A stretch of DNA of 64,000 nt from Leguminivora glycinivorella (GCF_023078275.1 NC_062980.1:4638401-4702400); one strand, 5' to 3'; positions 54,073 through 63,785 are shown, counted from the first letter of the stretch. Numbers and translations are program-made. The notes: generated by a model not told the origin, from the letters alone.

Positions 54073-54357
54073 ATATGGCGCTAGTGCAACTTAGTTTAAC
54101 ATAATTATTCTTCAATAAACTTCACTGTAGTGTCTTCCGACCACTTCGACATTTTTCAAAAAAGATAACTCACGAACATACGAACGCAACCGCTCCGCCA
54201 AACTTATAGAATTAACTAATATTTAACTAAATCGTGCCTGTCCAAACGTATCAAGTGGTAGTTCATGCCCACCTACTTAACCGAAAAATAGACAAAATTC
54301 TAATTTACTTGCTTAAGTGCACGCTAAATATTAACTTGTAACTTATCACTAAAGTGA

Positions 54358-55967
54358 AAAATGAAAATGAAAATGAAAATGAAAATGAAATATTTATTTT
54401 TCAAGTAGGCATATTACAATGCGCATATGAACGTCAAATAAAGCTACGCCGGCTCTAACCCTACGCCTCAGCCTCGAGAAGATTTCAGTCCCCCCTCAGT
54501 TGGGAGGGGGGTATCCACTATGGGACCGGCAAGAAACTCGGCGGGCAACTTCTTTTCAAAACATTACATCTTATAATTAACATGCATTAAATAACAACAT
54601 ACAATTTAACATGCAAAAGTATTCATCAAAGAATATGAACAGACTAGGTACTCTATGGAAATCAATTTCAATAAATTATATTATTGCTTAATAATACGTC
54701 GTTCTTCTTCAGAGAAAACATATCAAATTGTCATAGAAGAAAAAGATAATATGAATCTCAATATCATTAAATATGTAATTTACCTACACAACATAAAATA
54801 TTTGATGTGCTTTCTTATCTGAACTGTGTCCTCTATACATAATACAATTATTTTAATTGCTATTCGTTTTTTGTAGTTTCTGGTTCGGGCCATGCATGTT
54901 TGTCTGTCAAATAGTCCTCGACTCTGTAATAAGCCTTTAACATCAATGATTTTTTTAAGTAGTTCTTAAGAGCTGGGAGGGGTAATCTCAAAGCAGTGTC
55001 AGGTAACTTATTATAAAAATGAATGCATTGCCCAACAAATGACTTCTGTACTTTACGGACACGAAATTTCTTTATGGCAAGCTTATTTTTGTTTCTAGTG
55101 TTATAATTATGGATATCAGAATTCTTAGTGAAACAGTCTAAATTCTTAACAACATAAATTATACTATCATAAATGTATTGGGAAGCTACAGTTAAGATAT
55201 TAATTTCTTTGAAGAGTTCTCTTACTGATTCACGTGTTCCTAAGTTGTAAATAGAACGAATGGCTCTCTTTTGTAATACAAAGATAGTCTGTATGTCAGC
55301 TGCTTTGCCCCAAACCAGAATACCGTATGACATTACACTGTGAAAATAACTATGATACACTAGGCGAGCTGTCTCAACATTAGTCAGTTGCCTGATTCTC
55401 CTAACGGCGTATGCGGCTGAACTTAATTTGCTTGCTAGTTTCTTTATATGAGGACTCCATTGTAGATTTTTGTCCAATGTTAAACCAAGAAACAGTGTTG
55501 TATCTACCATCTCTAAGCATTCATCATTCAAAAGTATTTTTGTATCGATTGGTTTAACATTCGGCAGAGAAAATCGAATACATTTGGTTTTCTTAGAATT
55601 AAGAAGTAAATTGTTGACAGTAAACCACTGCAGTACATCAGCTAACGTGCTATTAATTACATTGTAATCCGTAGATTTTCGGTCAACATTAAAAAGCAGT
55701 GATGTATCATCAGCAAAAAGTACTATTTCACAAAAGTTTTTCACTATACATGGCAAATCATTTATATAAACCAAAAACAGGAATGGACCTAAAATTGAGC
55801 CTTGTGGCACTCCTAATTGGACTACAGTCCCGCTAGAGCGAGTTTTGTTAACAACTACTGTTTGTGTTCTATTGCTAAGGTAAGAAGACATAAAGTTTAG
55901 GGCATTTATAGACAAACCATAGTGTTCTAATTTCAAAATGAGCGTTCCATGATCCACACAGTGATTG
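54358..55967 (-). mobile_element. 5'-truncated CR1-like LINE, innermost layer
   Basis: The minus strand runs from within the reverse transcriptase domain to a 3' UTR (GAGCCGGCGTAGCTTTATTT, GCCTACTTGAAAAATAAATA) and a (TTTTCA)n-like tail. Other tails of the family are at 35636 and 50815. Confidence 0.88.
54860..55967 (-). CDS. Reverse transcriptase fragment of the CR1-like LINE
   Basis: The frame enters at CVDHGTLILKLEHYGL, which in complete relatives follows the first catalytic block (AFDCVDH). It keeps GVPQGSILGPFLFLVYINDL (about 55790-55850) and the catalytic FADD (about 55710). The thumb and C-terminal parts follow, with the HNYNTRNKNKL phrase seen in many insect CR1/jockey proteins, then a stop after KHAWPEPETTKNE. 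The first Met (55957) is internal, not a true start. The endonuclease and first half of the RT are missing, so it is inactive although the remaining frame is intact. Confidence 0.88.
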
Positions 55968-56039
55968 TTTACACGCTTTAAGTCGCTTAAAATTAAATTA
56001 AAATTTAGTTAATTACTTGACAACTTAATACGTGTGAAC

Positions 56040-56155
56040 CGGCCTTGAGATTATCCGCGGACGGACGGACGGACGGACGAACGGACGGACAGACGGACAG
56101 ACGGACAGACGGACAGACGGACAGACGGACAGACGGACAGACGGACAGAGAGACA
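56040..56155 (+). repeat. (GGAC)n / (GGACAGAC)n array
   Basis: An expanded tandem run at the end of CCGGCC copy 5. Shorter runs are at 8313-8360, 31510-31548, 52435-52460 and (inverse) 62665-62702. Confidence 0.95.
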
Positions 56156-56347
56156 TGGCGAAACTATAATAAGGGTTCCTAGTTGACTACGGAACCCTAA
56201 AAAGCCAATTTTCTTGCGATTTCAGCATTGGTCCCATAAAAGTTGTTCATTATGACCTTAAAAGTCTAGTGACATAGCAAAATTTGAGCGGACATTTTTA
56301 TTTCACCGCGTATCTAAGAATTAAAAGTAAGTTTATAATTTATTGAC

Positions 56348-56605
56348 GACCGACCGGTCTGGCTCAGTCGGTAGTGACCCTGCCTGCTAAGCCGCGGTCC
56401 TGGGTTCGAATCCCGGTGAGGGCATTTATTTGTGTGATGAACACAGATATTCTGTTCCTGAGTCATGGATGTTTTCTATGTATATACCTATACGTATGTA
56501 TTTATCTATTTGAGTATGTATATCGTCGCTTAGCACCCATAGTACAAGCTTTGCTTAGTTTGGGGCTAAGTTGATCTTTGTAAGGTGTCCCTAATATTAA
56601 AAAAA
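56348..56605 (+). mobile_element. tRNA-headed SINE, family A
   Basis: GACCGGTCTGGCTCAGTCGG, GGTTCGAATCCCGGTGAGG, GTGTGATGAACACAGATATT, GTACAAGCTTTGCTTAGTTT and GTAAGGTGTCCC. The end resembles the copy at 2661 more than that at 38561, so two subfamilies exist. Confidence 0.9.
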
Positions 56606-56744
56606 TAAGTAGGCTTGACGCCCAAAGACACCCGAAATGCCAGAAGCGTTGTATTATGAATTCAAAAACCTCAAAAACTGATGGTTGAGGTGTACTAATA
56701 TGTATTCTGTGGTAAGGCCTATCAGTTTAGTTCACAAAATCGAT

Positions 56745-56945
56745 AATAGTACATTACGATACAAGTGCGTAAAAAAGGAAGTTCGACAGTCGACACGAGT
56801 TACGAATTTTCTTTTCGCACGTGTATCGTACGACGTTTTTCAGTACAGATGAGCCTCTGAAGTTTCGACCTGCCATATAATGAACCATTTCTCGCACTAG
56901 TGCGTAAAAAAAAACTCCATCTGTACTGAAAAGATATTAAAGATC
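56745..56945. repeat. Dispersed repeat, GTACAGATG..CGCACTAGTGCG family, best copy
   Basis: AGTACATTACGATACAAGTG, TTTTCGCACGTGTATCGTAC, CAGTACAGATGAGCC, AGTTTCGACCTGCCATATAA and TCTCGCACTAGTGCG. Related to 32765-32995, 41005-41155 and, in part, 61780-61870. Confidence 0.7.
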
Positions 56946-57124
56946 TACAATTAGTCTTGTTTGTACACAAAAACTCCGCAATAGCACGTAACGGAGGTCA
57001 GGGTCACAAATGCATTCAGTTTCTAAACGCTCTGGTTACGTGAGGTTATGTCCGAAAGTGCGCACGCGGTCAAGGGCACGAGTGTGTAGGGTTCCGTAGG
57101 AATCATAATGAAATCTTTATCACG

Positions 57125-57261
57125 TATATCAGCACGGGAAGCATGGTCGTGCGATAGATGATAAAATATCAGGCCGTCCCTATCGCACTTACAAATAGTG
57201 CGATAGGGACGGCCTGCTATTTTATCGTCTGTCGCGCGACCATGCTTCCCGTGCTGGTATA
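57125..57261. mobile_element. Palindromic MITE (AGCACGGGAAGCATGG)
   Basis: The arms of about 65 bp (CAGCACGGGAAGCATGGTCG, CAGGCCGTCCCTATCGCACT) are inverse with about five mismatches around a 7-nt centre. Confidence 0.9.
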
Positions 57262-57451
57262 GTCCATTTCAAATACGAAGGCCCGATGGCACTCGAAACT
57301 TAACAATAGGGCTCATAATGTTTGCCTTTTGTTATCTAATTAGGCCCACTTTTGTCGGTGCAATCAGGTATCTTTTGTTATCACTAATCCAATTGTTAAC
57401 GCTAATTGACCGTCTCAAGTGCCATCGGGCCTTCGTATTTGAAATGGACTA
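57260..57451. mobile_element. TIR MITE (TAGTCCATTTCAAATACGAA)
   Basis: The ends TAGTCCATTTCAAATACGAA plus GGCCCGATGGCACT and the exact inverse close a 192-bp element that abuts the previous palindrome. Confidence 0.9.
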
Positions 57452-57482
57452 TATATATTCACGTATAACTTTATCCATGTAG

Positions 57483-57650
57483 TACAGATGTAGTGCGAAA
57501 AGGGTTTCCTTCGGAAACGTTCGTATTTGTCATGCTAGTTCAGTCAATGTCAGTACATCTTGTACTAAGACTGACTGAAATAGCATGACACGTTCGTACG
57601 TTTCCGTAACAATACGAAGGCAACTGTTTTCGCACTACTACATTTGTATG
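57483..57650. mobile_element. Imperfect palindromic MITE (TGTAGTGCGAAAA)
   Basis: TGTAGTGCGAAAAGGGTTTCC and GTCATGCTAGTTCAGTCA pair with TGACTGAAATAGCATGAC and TTTTCGCACTACTACA. Third palindrome in 530 bp. Confidence 0.8.
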
Positions 57651-58045
57651 TAGCGTCTGACTTTTTGTGTCAAACTAATTCTTGGTTTATGTATTTAATT
57701 AGAATTTGCAATATTATCTATACGCACTGTTAATATACATATATCTCTCTATTTGGAAAGGTGATCAAGGGTTAAGAACCTCATGCTTCTGGTGCATTGC
57801 TTCATACTTACCCTATCCTCGTGGCGCCCAATGTACTTTCTAAAGTACATAATGGTTTCAATGGAATTTTAACTTTCATGTAAACAAATAAAATATAATT
57901 TCTTTTGTTTCTAAAATTTTTCGAACAAATGAAATTGAATTCAATCTCAAGTACAATAAGAATCAAAATTCCCTCTAAGAACAAATTAAATTACTTTCAT
58001 AGAAAATATTTTAACTTGGTATTTTAAGTAGTAACACTACTATTA

Positions 58046-58292
58046 TGTTCTAAACATTAAATAAATGTCATATACAAAGAAAAAGTGACCAAAGCCTCCA
58101 GTGCTCCGAGCTGGAATCGAACCAGCGTACTCCGCTTACCGGGCGAATGCCAGAACCACTCGGCTATCGGTCCACGAAAGCAAGGGTCGAAATTTCTAAG
58201 TATATGACATTTCCGAAGGCTCGTGGCGCCCTCTGGCCATCCCTGAGGTAGGGTTTTCTTTGTATATGACATTTATTTAATGTTTAATCAAA
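58046..58292 (-). mobile_element. Inverted-repeat element with internal tRNA-like core
   Basis: AAACATTAAATAAATGTCAT and its inverse ATGACATTTATTTAATGTTT close the element. On the minus strand GATAGCCGAGTGG (A box) and GGTTCGATTCCAGC (B box) lie centrally, followed by TCGGAGCACTGGAGGC. Related to 9668-9915. The 71-residue frame 58057-58272 is not a gene. Confidence 0.75.
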
Positions 58293-58748
58293 ATTCCCTA
58301 GCAAAAATTTTGTATGGTGGGCGCTACGAGGCTATAGTAGCTGGAACTTTTACAACCAGCAATGATATTGGAATTTTAGTAGTTAATCGTATCCTCACGT
58401 CAGACACTCTAAATTTAGACTGATTTTTTTGCGTCGATAGACTAGTATTTATTTATTTACAGCGCTATTGTATATTGTAACTTATACATCTATAAAAAAA
58501 TTGACAATGTTGTTTCAAAAAAATCTTCCCGCTACGAATCATATTTATCATTCATATAAAGTTTCCTAATATGTAGTTGCCTAAAATGTTGAAATATGAC
58601 AATCTGCTTAATATTTTTGTAGGTAATTTTATTACATTCACGGAACCCCAGTGACTTGTTTCAGAGCGGGCTAATATTCCCAAATGGTAACCGAGTACAC
58701 GCCGAGCAATGGGATTGTACGAACCAATTAAAATAAGAAATACCTACC

Positions 58749-59222
58749 TATACAAGGTGCTCGCGAGGAACCCGCATAACTTGAACCACGCGTTTCTGAG
58801 GCCAAAAGAAAGAAAAAATGTTATATGAATTTTAAAAATTTTCGCAAAAAAAAAAAAAATTGTTTTGTTTTTTCAACTTTTTTGGACGTATTTTCACATA
58901 AAAAGCAATTTTTATGCTTAAAGTTGGCAATTAAAATGAGTTCCTTAATAAATTTTTCTAAAAACCAAATTTTTTGGAAGTTTTTCTTGTCACATTTTGA
59001 CATCTATCAATGACTACTGTGAGACTATGCTCCACAATTGCGCATCAGCGCCGTTAAGAAGACCTTTTCTACTGAGTAACAATACCGAAATGTTTTTTTT
59101 TAATTGGCAATCAATCTGAAACTAGACGAAATCTAGAAAAGTTTATATGACATTTTAGTCTTAAAATGTGACCAAGAATATGCCGTTAAAGTTATATGGG
59201 TTCCTCGCGAGCACCTTGTATA
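58749..59222. mobile_element. TA-flanked TIR element (CAAGGTGCTCGCGAGG)
   Basis: CAAGGTGCTCGCGAGGAACCC and GGGTTCCTCGCGAGCACCTTG are exact inverses next to TA on both sides, as in Tc1/mariner-type MITEs. The interior is AT-rich. The mirrored 60-residue frames inside are chance. Confidence 0.85.
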
Positions 59223-59499
59223 AAAACCACCCAAAAAATTCGCGGTACATGCAATTCATTGTCTACTACCTATAATAATTAAAGCCTGGTTGGTGAGCAA
59301 AAAAAAAACCCATTATCAAAAAAAGCAAACAATGACTGAAAAATCGTTCAGCATCCGCAACAACCAGGCCAAAAATGATACTATATCTGACTACAGGGAC
59401 TATATCTAAATGTATTTGTCACCCTCATCTCTTTTTATTCTCTCATTCACTCAAAGATTAACTGGAATATAAGGAGGATAACTTTTTTTTTATACTACG

Positions 59500-59870
59500 T
59501 CGGTGGCAAACAAGCATACGGAGTGAGTGTTCTTAGCTATGTTCGATGGAAGACGGTCCATCGGGTGTTTTTTTTTATACCACGTCGGTGGCAAACAGGT
59601 ATACGGCCCGCCTGATGTAAAGCGGTCACCGTAACCTATGGACGCCTGCAACTCAAACAGTGTCACATGCGCGTTGCCACCCCATTAGAAACTTGTACAT
59701 TCCCTTTTGCTGTGTTAAGTACACAGCAAAAAGGAGTGTACAAGTTCTAAGGAGGGTTCGGGTTGCCGACGACTCAAAGGACAATAGACGGAACAAGTTA
59801 GTTCCGTAAGTCCTCCCGTCATCAGCACACCGCACCCTCGTTGAGCTCTGGCAGCCTTAATAACTTCGCT
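59500..59870 (-). pseudogene. Decayed LINE tail
   Basis: The minus strand has GKCTLLF...KGMYKFLMGWQRACDTV-like text and the 3' UTR GCAGGCGTCCATAGGTTACG; same family as 1741-1995. An inverted 20-bp duplication (TTTTGCTGTGTTAAGTACAC against AGCAAAA) lies at 59705-59735. Confidence 0.55.
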
Positions 59871-59879
59871 TTTGCACTG

Positions 59880-59962
59880 TTCTTTACTGTAATTAATGTG
59901 TTTTTTTTTTATTAATTGTACAATAAAGAGTTTACTACTACTACTACTGCTGCTACTACTAC
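59880..59962 (+). repeat. Retroelement 3' end with (TAC)n tail
   Basis: TTGTACAATAAAGAGTT runs into (TAC)n with CTG variants. Same end as 2890-3015. Confidence 0.65.
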
Positions 59963-60026
59963 TCGCATCGCGTTCGCATTGAGGCTAGTACTAGCTTTGA
60001 ATCCACGATATTTGAATGATACGAGT

Positions 60027-60291
60027 ATTTTTATATTAAAGGAAAAATTGGAAAAATTTACGCTTCCGGCGGGACTTGAACCCGCATCATTTTTGCAATC
60101 CGTGCAATGCTCTCACCAATTGACCCACCCCAAGACGTGTGTACATAAGGAAAGGCATGGAAAGATTTGCGATGTCCGGCGTGGCTTCCGTAGCTCAATT
60201 GGTGAGAGCATTGCACGGATTGCAAAAATGATGCGGGTTCAAGTCCCGCCGGAAGCGTAAATTTTTCCAATTTTTCCTTTAATATAAAAAT
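60027..60291. repeat. Perfect palindrome (97-bp arms) carrying a tRNA-like sequence
   Basis: The left arm 60027-60123 is the exact inverse of 60195-60291, with a 71-nt spacer. The right arm with part of the spacer holds a 73-nt tRNA-like unit (60184-60256), described separately. The left arm has the mirror image without its 5' acceptor strand. Confidence 0.93.
60184..60256 (+). tRNA. tRNA-like sequence with imperfect anticodon arm (probable pseudo-tRNA)
   Basis: The acceptor GCTTCCG pairs with CGGAAGC, the D stem is GCTC/GAGC, and the T arm is GCGGG-TTCAAGT-CCCGC. All three are perfect, and the A box (TAGCTCAATTGG) and B box (GGTTCAAGTCC) are good. The anticodon arm TTGCACGGATTGCAA does not fold into a normal 5-bp stem with a 7-nt loop and U33, so no amino acid can be assigned. 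Position is read to within one or two bases. Confidence 0.45.
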
Positions 60292-60372
60292 GTTTAGAAT
60301 CGTTAGCAGACGTTTCTGCTTGTTAAAAATTAGATACGAGTATTCTTTAAATTTCCTAACTTTATGAGTATA

Positions 60373-60570
60373 CTAGCTTTTACCCGCGGCTTCGCCCGCG
60401 TACTAATAGTAACTTTGGAGTCCCATTTCACCTCCTTAAGATGTGAATGTTTAAAAATCCTTTCTTAGTGCTCCTCTATACCGTATAGGGAACCTACGTG
60501 CCAAATTTTGAATCTCTAGGACCAGCGGTCTCGGCTGTGCGTTGATATGTCAGTCAGTCAGTCAGTCAGT
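60373..60570 (-). mobile_element. Helitron end fragment
   Basis: CTAGCTTTTACCCGCGGCTTCGCCCGCG is the characteristic end, read inverted. A (CAGT)n run follows near 60550. The other terminus was not found. Confidence 0.6.
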
Positions 60571-60845
60571 TTCTTCTTTTACAATCGAAGCGACTTGAAT
60601 GAACCTGTTACAAACTTAAAATGTCACACAATATACTGGCCGTACAGAAACGTTACCTCTCTATCTCTCGCTAATATCACAGCGCCCGGAACTGGGGCGA
60701 ACGACAATACCTCTATATCTGATGTCACGTGTCGCTGTCGATAAAGTTTTGTAATCATATTATTTTGTTTTTCTACTCCCGAACTGTTATACGTCATTTA
60801 CACGGTCGTGCATAGATCTTTAAAACCCTACATAAAGGTCTATTC

Positions 60846-60980
60846 CCCAAAGCCAGTGTCCGCCGGCTTTCCGCGCATGCGCGCAGTATCGAAAAAACTG
60901 AAAACGCATTGTTTGGCTCTGTAACCATGGCAACGCCTTATAACGACACTGCGCGAGTGCGCGGAAAGGCTTTGGGCAGC
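60846..60980. mobile_element. Imperfect palindromic MITE-like element
   Basis: CCCCAAAGCCAGTGTC, CTTTCCGCGCATGCGCGCAG and, on the right, CACTGCGCGAGTGCGCGGAAAGGCTTTGGG pair imperfectly. It is GC-rich in its ends only. Confidence 0.6.
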
Positions 60981-61089
60981 TGAGCTGACAGTACAAACCT
61001 TTGCGTCAAAATACAGGAAGCAGTGTGAATTTCACGAAAGTTATTCAAGAAAACTATTAAAAACTAAGTGCATGGTCGTAGAAAAAGTA

Positions 61090-61225
61090 TTGTATGCAAC
61101 GGTGTTTAACTGGGTCAAAAAATACTCCTGTCGTCTCAATAACAATTTTCGGCTTCGCCTTAAATTGTTACCCACGCCACTCGTCTTTTTTGACCTCCTT
61201 TAAACGCCTGTTGCATAAAATACTA
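61090..61225. mobile_element. Imperfect palindromic MITE-like element
   Basis: TATGCAACGGTGTTTAACTG with GGTCAAAAAATACTCC pairs with TTTTTTGACCTCCTTTAAACG and CCTGTTGCATA. The 63-residue frame starting here is a by-product. Confidence 0.55.
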
Positions 61226-62455
61226 TTACTCGCGAGTCTTTCGTGTTTACGATGTTGTAGCGATTATGTTCGCATCATTGTGTGACCTCTTGGTATAGTA
61301 ATCATCATCATCATCGGGCCTTGTACATCTTTACAGATGATTTAAGCAGCGTCTCTGATCGGGCAACTATCTAACCCGATTCGTGATCGGCATAACCTAC
61401 CACATCTGTCACAAATAAATGTATGTCATCGCATGAAAGTAACGGGCCCTGGTGATGACTGAAACGTAGTCAGTTGCTGCTGTTATAATAAATAAAGAAG
61501 TAAATAATAAAAATAGTAAAAAAAGAATAAAATAAATATTCAAGTGGGACTTCCATGATACACACATGATTATCCTGCCGTTTTTATAAGTAGTGGTACG
61601 GAACCTTTCGTGCGTGAGTACGACTCTTACTTGGCCGTTTATTTTATTTTACAACGATTAAATGCTAATTTCTCGACAATTAAGTTTTCCTAAATAGTAG
61701 GTACCTATTTTCTTTACGGGTTTATGGTTACAGCTCTTAAAATTCAGAAACGTGATGATGGCAATTAAATTGACAGCTGCAGTTGACGAAACACGGAAAA
61801 GTGCGAAAAAAGGAAGTTTTAGTTACGTATTTTCTCTTCGCACGTGTATTTTACTACGTTTATAAAACAATGGTGTTAATTGCATGTATGTAACTCCGTA
61901 TAGACAGACAAAGTCTAAGGAAAAAACGTACCTCAAAACCATACCGAAAAAGGTACGGTGACCTACATGGCGATGCAACTTTGGGGAACGCTCGGCTAGA
62001 TGGCGCTAATATTAATATTTGATATTTTAACACATATTAAGCTTAGAATATGGGCTAAATTGTCAAAACTGAGGTTCAAAAGTTTTAAGCTTGTGTCGAG
62101 AGATGGCTGTCTATGCACTGTGATTACACATTTTACTTTGACAGTAACTCTCTAAAATACTCGATCCTCTTTGATTGCATCAATAAATTTCTCTAATATA
62201 ATCATCGCCGTCGATAAAGAATATTTTGACTCTGAAGTTTTTTAGTACTACACATTAATATTATGGTTCTTTGATGAATCTTTACCAATGTCTGTGTTCC
62301 TAATATTTTTCCTTTTATTTCCATTTTTTGTTCGGTTAAGTAGTTCCTTATATAGTTAGGTAGGTAGGTAGGTGGCTTATCTTGTATAGGTTTATTCAAC
62401 AAATTTTGATATTCTCTGACTAACCCATAAAATATTTAATTAAATAAATGATTTC
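61226..62455 (+). other. Intron sequence with weak repeats
   Basis: An ATC microsatellite (about 61300-61315), a fragment of the CGCACGTGTATT family (61780-61870) and a TAGGTAGG run near 62355. Otherwise nothing recognised. Confidence 0.4.
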
Positions 62456-62466
62456 CTACTTTTCAG

Positions 62467-62543
62467 GTATCTCAAATAAAGAATTCGATGAAAGAAACAA
62501 GTACCACTGGAGGCAACAGGCACAATGGACGTTACGATCGAAG
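62467..62543 (+). CDS. ALP: ALP gene 2, second coding exon (N-terminal ALP segment)
   Basis: With a phase-1 entry the 77-nt exon encodes ISNKEFDERNKYHWRQQAQW and TLRSK, phase 0 at the exit. The YHWRQQAQ.TL pattern matches the start of mature insect alkaline phosphatases, where a YWR..AQ..L helix precedes the NVI.FLGDGM metal site. The acceptor CTACTTTTCAG is strong; the donor AAG|GTATAA is weaker. The next exon, which should carry GDGM, was not found before 64000. It is not a part of ALP-1, whose last exon lies 33 kb upstream in the same orientation. Confidence 0.72.
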
Positions 62544-62605
62544 GTATAAAATTATTTATTAATTATTTTTAGACGATCTATCTGCCGGACTAAACAGAAT
62601 GCCAT

Positions 62606-63199
62606 TTTTTAGGGTTCCGTAGCCAAAATGGCAAAAACGGAACCCTTATAGTTTCGTCATGTCCGTCTGTCCGTCTGTCCGTCTGTCCGTCTGTCCGTCT
62701 GTCACAGCCGATTTACTCGGAAACTATAAGTACTACAGTGATGAAATTTGATGGGAATATGTGTTGTATGAACCGCTACAAAATTATGACACTAAATAGT
62801 AAAAAAAAGAATTGGGGGTGGGGCCCCCCATACATGTAACTGAGGGATGAAAATTTTTTTTCGATGTACATACCCGTGTGGGGTATCAATGGAAAGGTCT
62901 TTTAAAATGATATAAAGTTTTCTAAAAAACATTTTTCTTAAAGTGAACGGTTTTTGAGATATCAGCTCTCAAAGTCGTAAAAAGTATGTCCCCCCCCCTC
63001 TATTTTTATAACTACGGGGTATAAAATTCTAAAAAAAATAGAGGTGATGCATGCTAATTAACTCTTTCAACGATTTTTGGTTTGATTAAAGTATCTCTTA
63101 TAGTTTTTGAGATAGGTTGATTTAACTGTAATTTTGGTTAAATATTTGCTGCTACGGAACCCTTTGTGCGCGAGCCCGACTCGCACTTGGCCGGTTTTT
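62606..63199 (-). repeat. CCGGCC-type repeat, copy 6
   Basis: TTTTTAGGGTTCCGTAGCC on the left to CTTGGCCGGTTTTT on the right. Nearly identical to copy 2 (31017-31603) in inverse orientation, including the CCCC runs and (GTCC/TCTG) array. Confidence 0.92.
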
Positions 63200-63529
63200 A
63201 ATGTAGTCGTCATCCCTATTATTTATTGTCTGGTTGTATGGAATGTGCAAAAAAAGTTGTATAATGTTAATGGGCTTTTAAAACATTCGCTATATCATAA
63301 ATCTTGGCTGTCTGGCCTTGAAATTTTCTAGGGAAGGGTATTTTTTGTTTGTGACTGAATAAACAAACTATTTTTTGGGTAAAACTGGCATATTTCATGA
63401 CTAGCCGATTACCGAGCGCTGTGATATCAATTTTCAAACAATTCCATCACTGTCGCTTTGTTTTTGTCACTTTATAGTGTTAGGATTCGGTGAGCATGTT
63501 TACCTGAATGAGAAAATAAGACCCTTATC

Positions 63530-63785
63530 TTTTTAACCCCCGACGCAAAAACGACGGGGTGTTATAAGTTTGATGTGTGTGTCTGTTTGTCTGTCGGTCT
63601 GTCTGTCTGTGTGTGTGTCTCTGTCTGTGGCTAACTAGCTCCCGAACGGATGAACCCATTTAGGTTTCGTTTACTTTATTTTATTTGAAAGCTGAATTCG
63701 TCGGGAGTGTTCTTAGCCATGTTTCATGAAAATCGGTCCATTATGTCGCGGTCGGGGGTTTTTCAAAATTTTAATTACTGCATGA
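63530..63785 (+). repeat. Dispersed repeat, AACCCCCGACGCAAAAACGA family
   Basis: Shares CGACGGGGTGTTATAAGTTT, a (GTCT)n run, CTCCCGAACGGA, TCGGGAGTGTTCTTAGCCAT and GGTCGGGGGTTTTT with 13151-13340 and partly 36700-36900. Confidence 0.8.

Larger units (their letters stand above)
53813..56044. mobile_element. TIR element with TGA duplication (PIF/Harbinger-like?), third layer
   Basis: The ends AGGCCGGTTCACACGTATTA and TAATACGTGTGAACCGGCCT are inverse over about 70 bp. TGA stands on both sides, and the uninterrupted repeat has a single TGA. A 3-bp duplication and GGCCGGTTCACACG-type ends fit PIF/Harbinger; this is inferred. A short frame (53926-54072) might be a coding remnant. Confidence 0.75.
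53330..56203 (+). repeat. CCGGCC-type repeat, copy 5, second layer
   Basis: AAAACCGGCCAAGAGCGTGT to GGAACCCTAAAAA, split at TAACGGTCACTGA|...|TGAGATTATCCGCGG by a TIR element. Other copies read straight through this point. Confidence 0.9.
53177..56310. mobile_element. TA-flanked MITE (CAGGGTGAAATAA), outermost layer of a four-deep nest
   Basis: CAGGGTGAAATAAAAAATACCG on the left and CGGACATTTTTATTTCACCG on the right are inverse, each next to TA (53175-53176 and 56311-56312). Inner arms also pair (GTCATAATGAACAACTTTTA against TAAAAGTTGTTCATTATGAC). The CCGGCC repeat is inserted within it. Confidence 0.8.
34660..62466 (+). other. Proposed 27.8-kb first intron of ALP gene 2
   Basis: Bounded by GTAAGT at 34660 and CTACTTTTCAG at 62456-62466. 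No other host exon was recognised inside. It holds the many mobile elements listed separately. If exon 1 is wrong, this is simply intergenic sequence. Confidence 0.5.

Noticed and set aside
60184..60256. Functional tRNA gene
   Set aside because: The anticodon arm does not form a normal stem with U33 and no anticodon can be assigned; kept as tRNA-like only.
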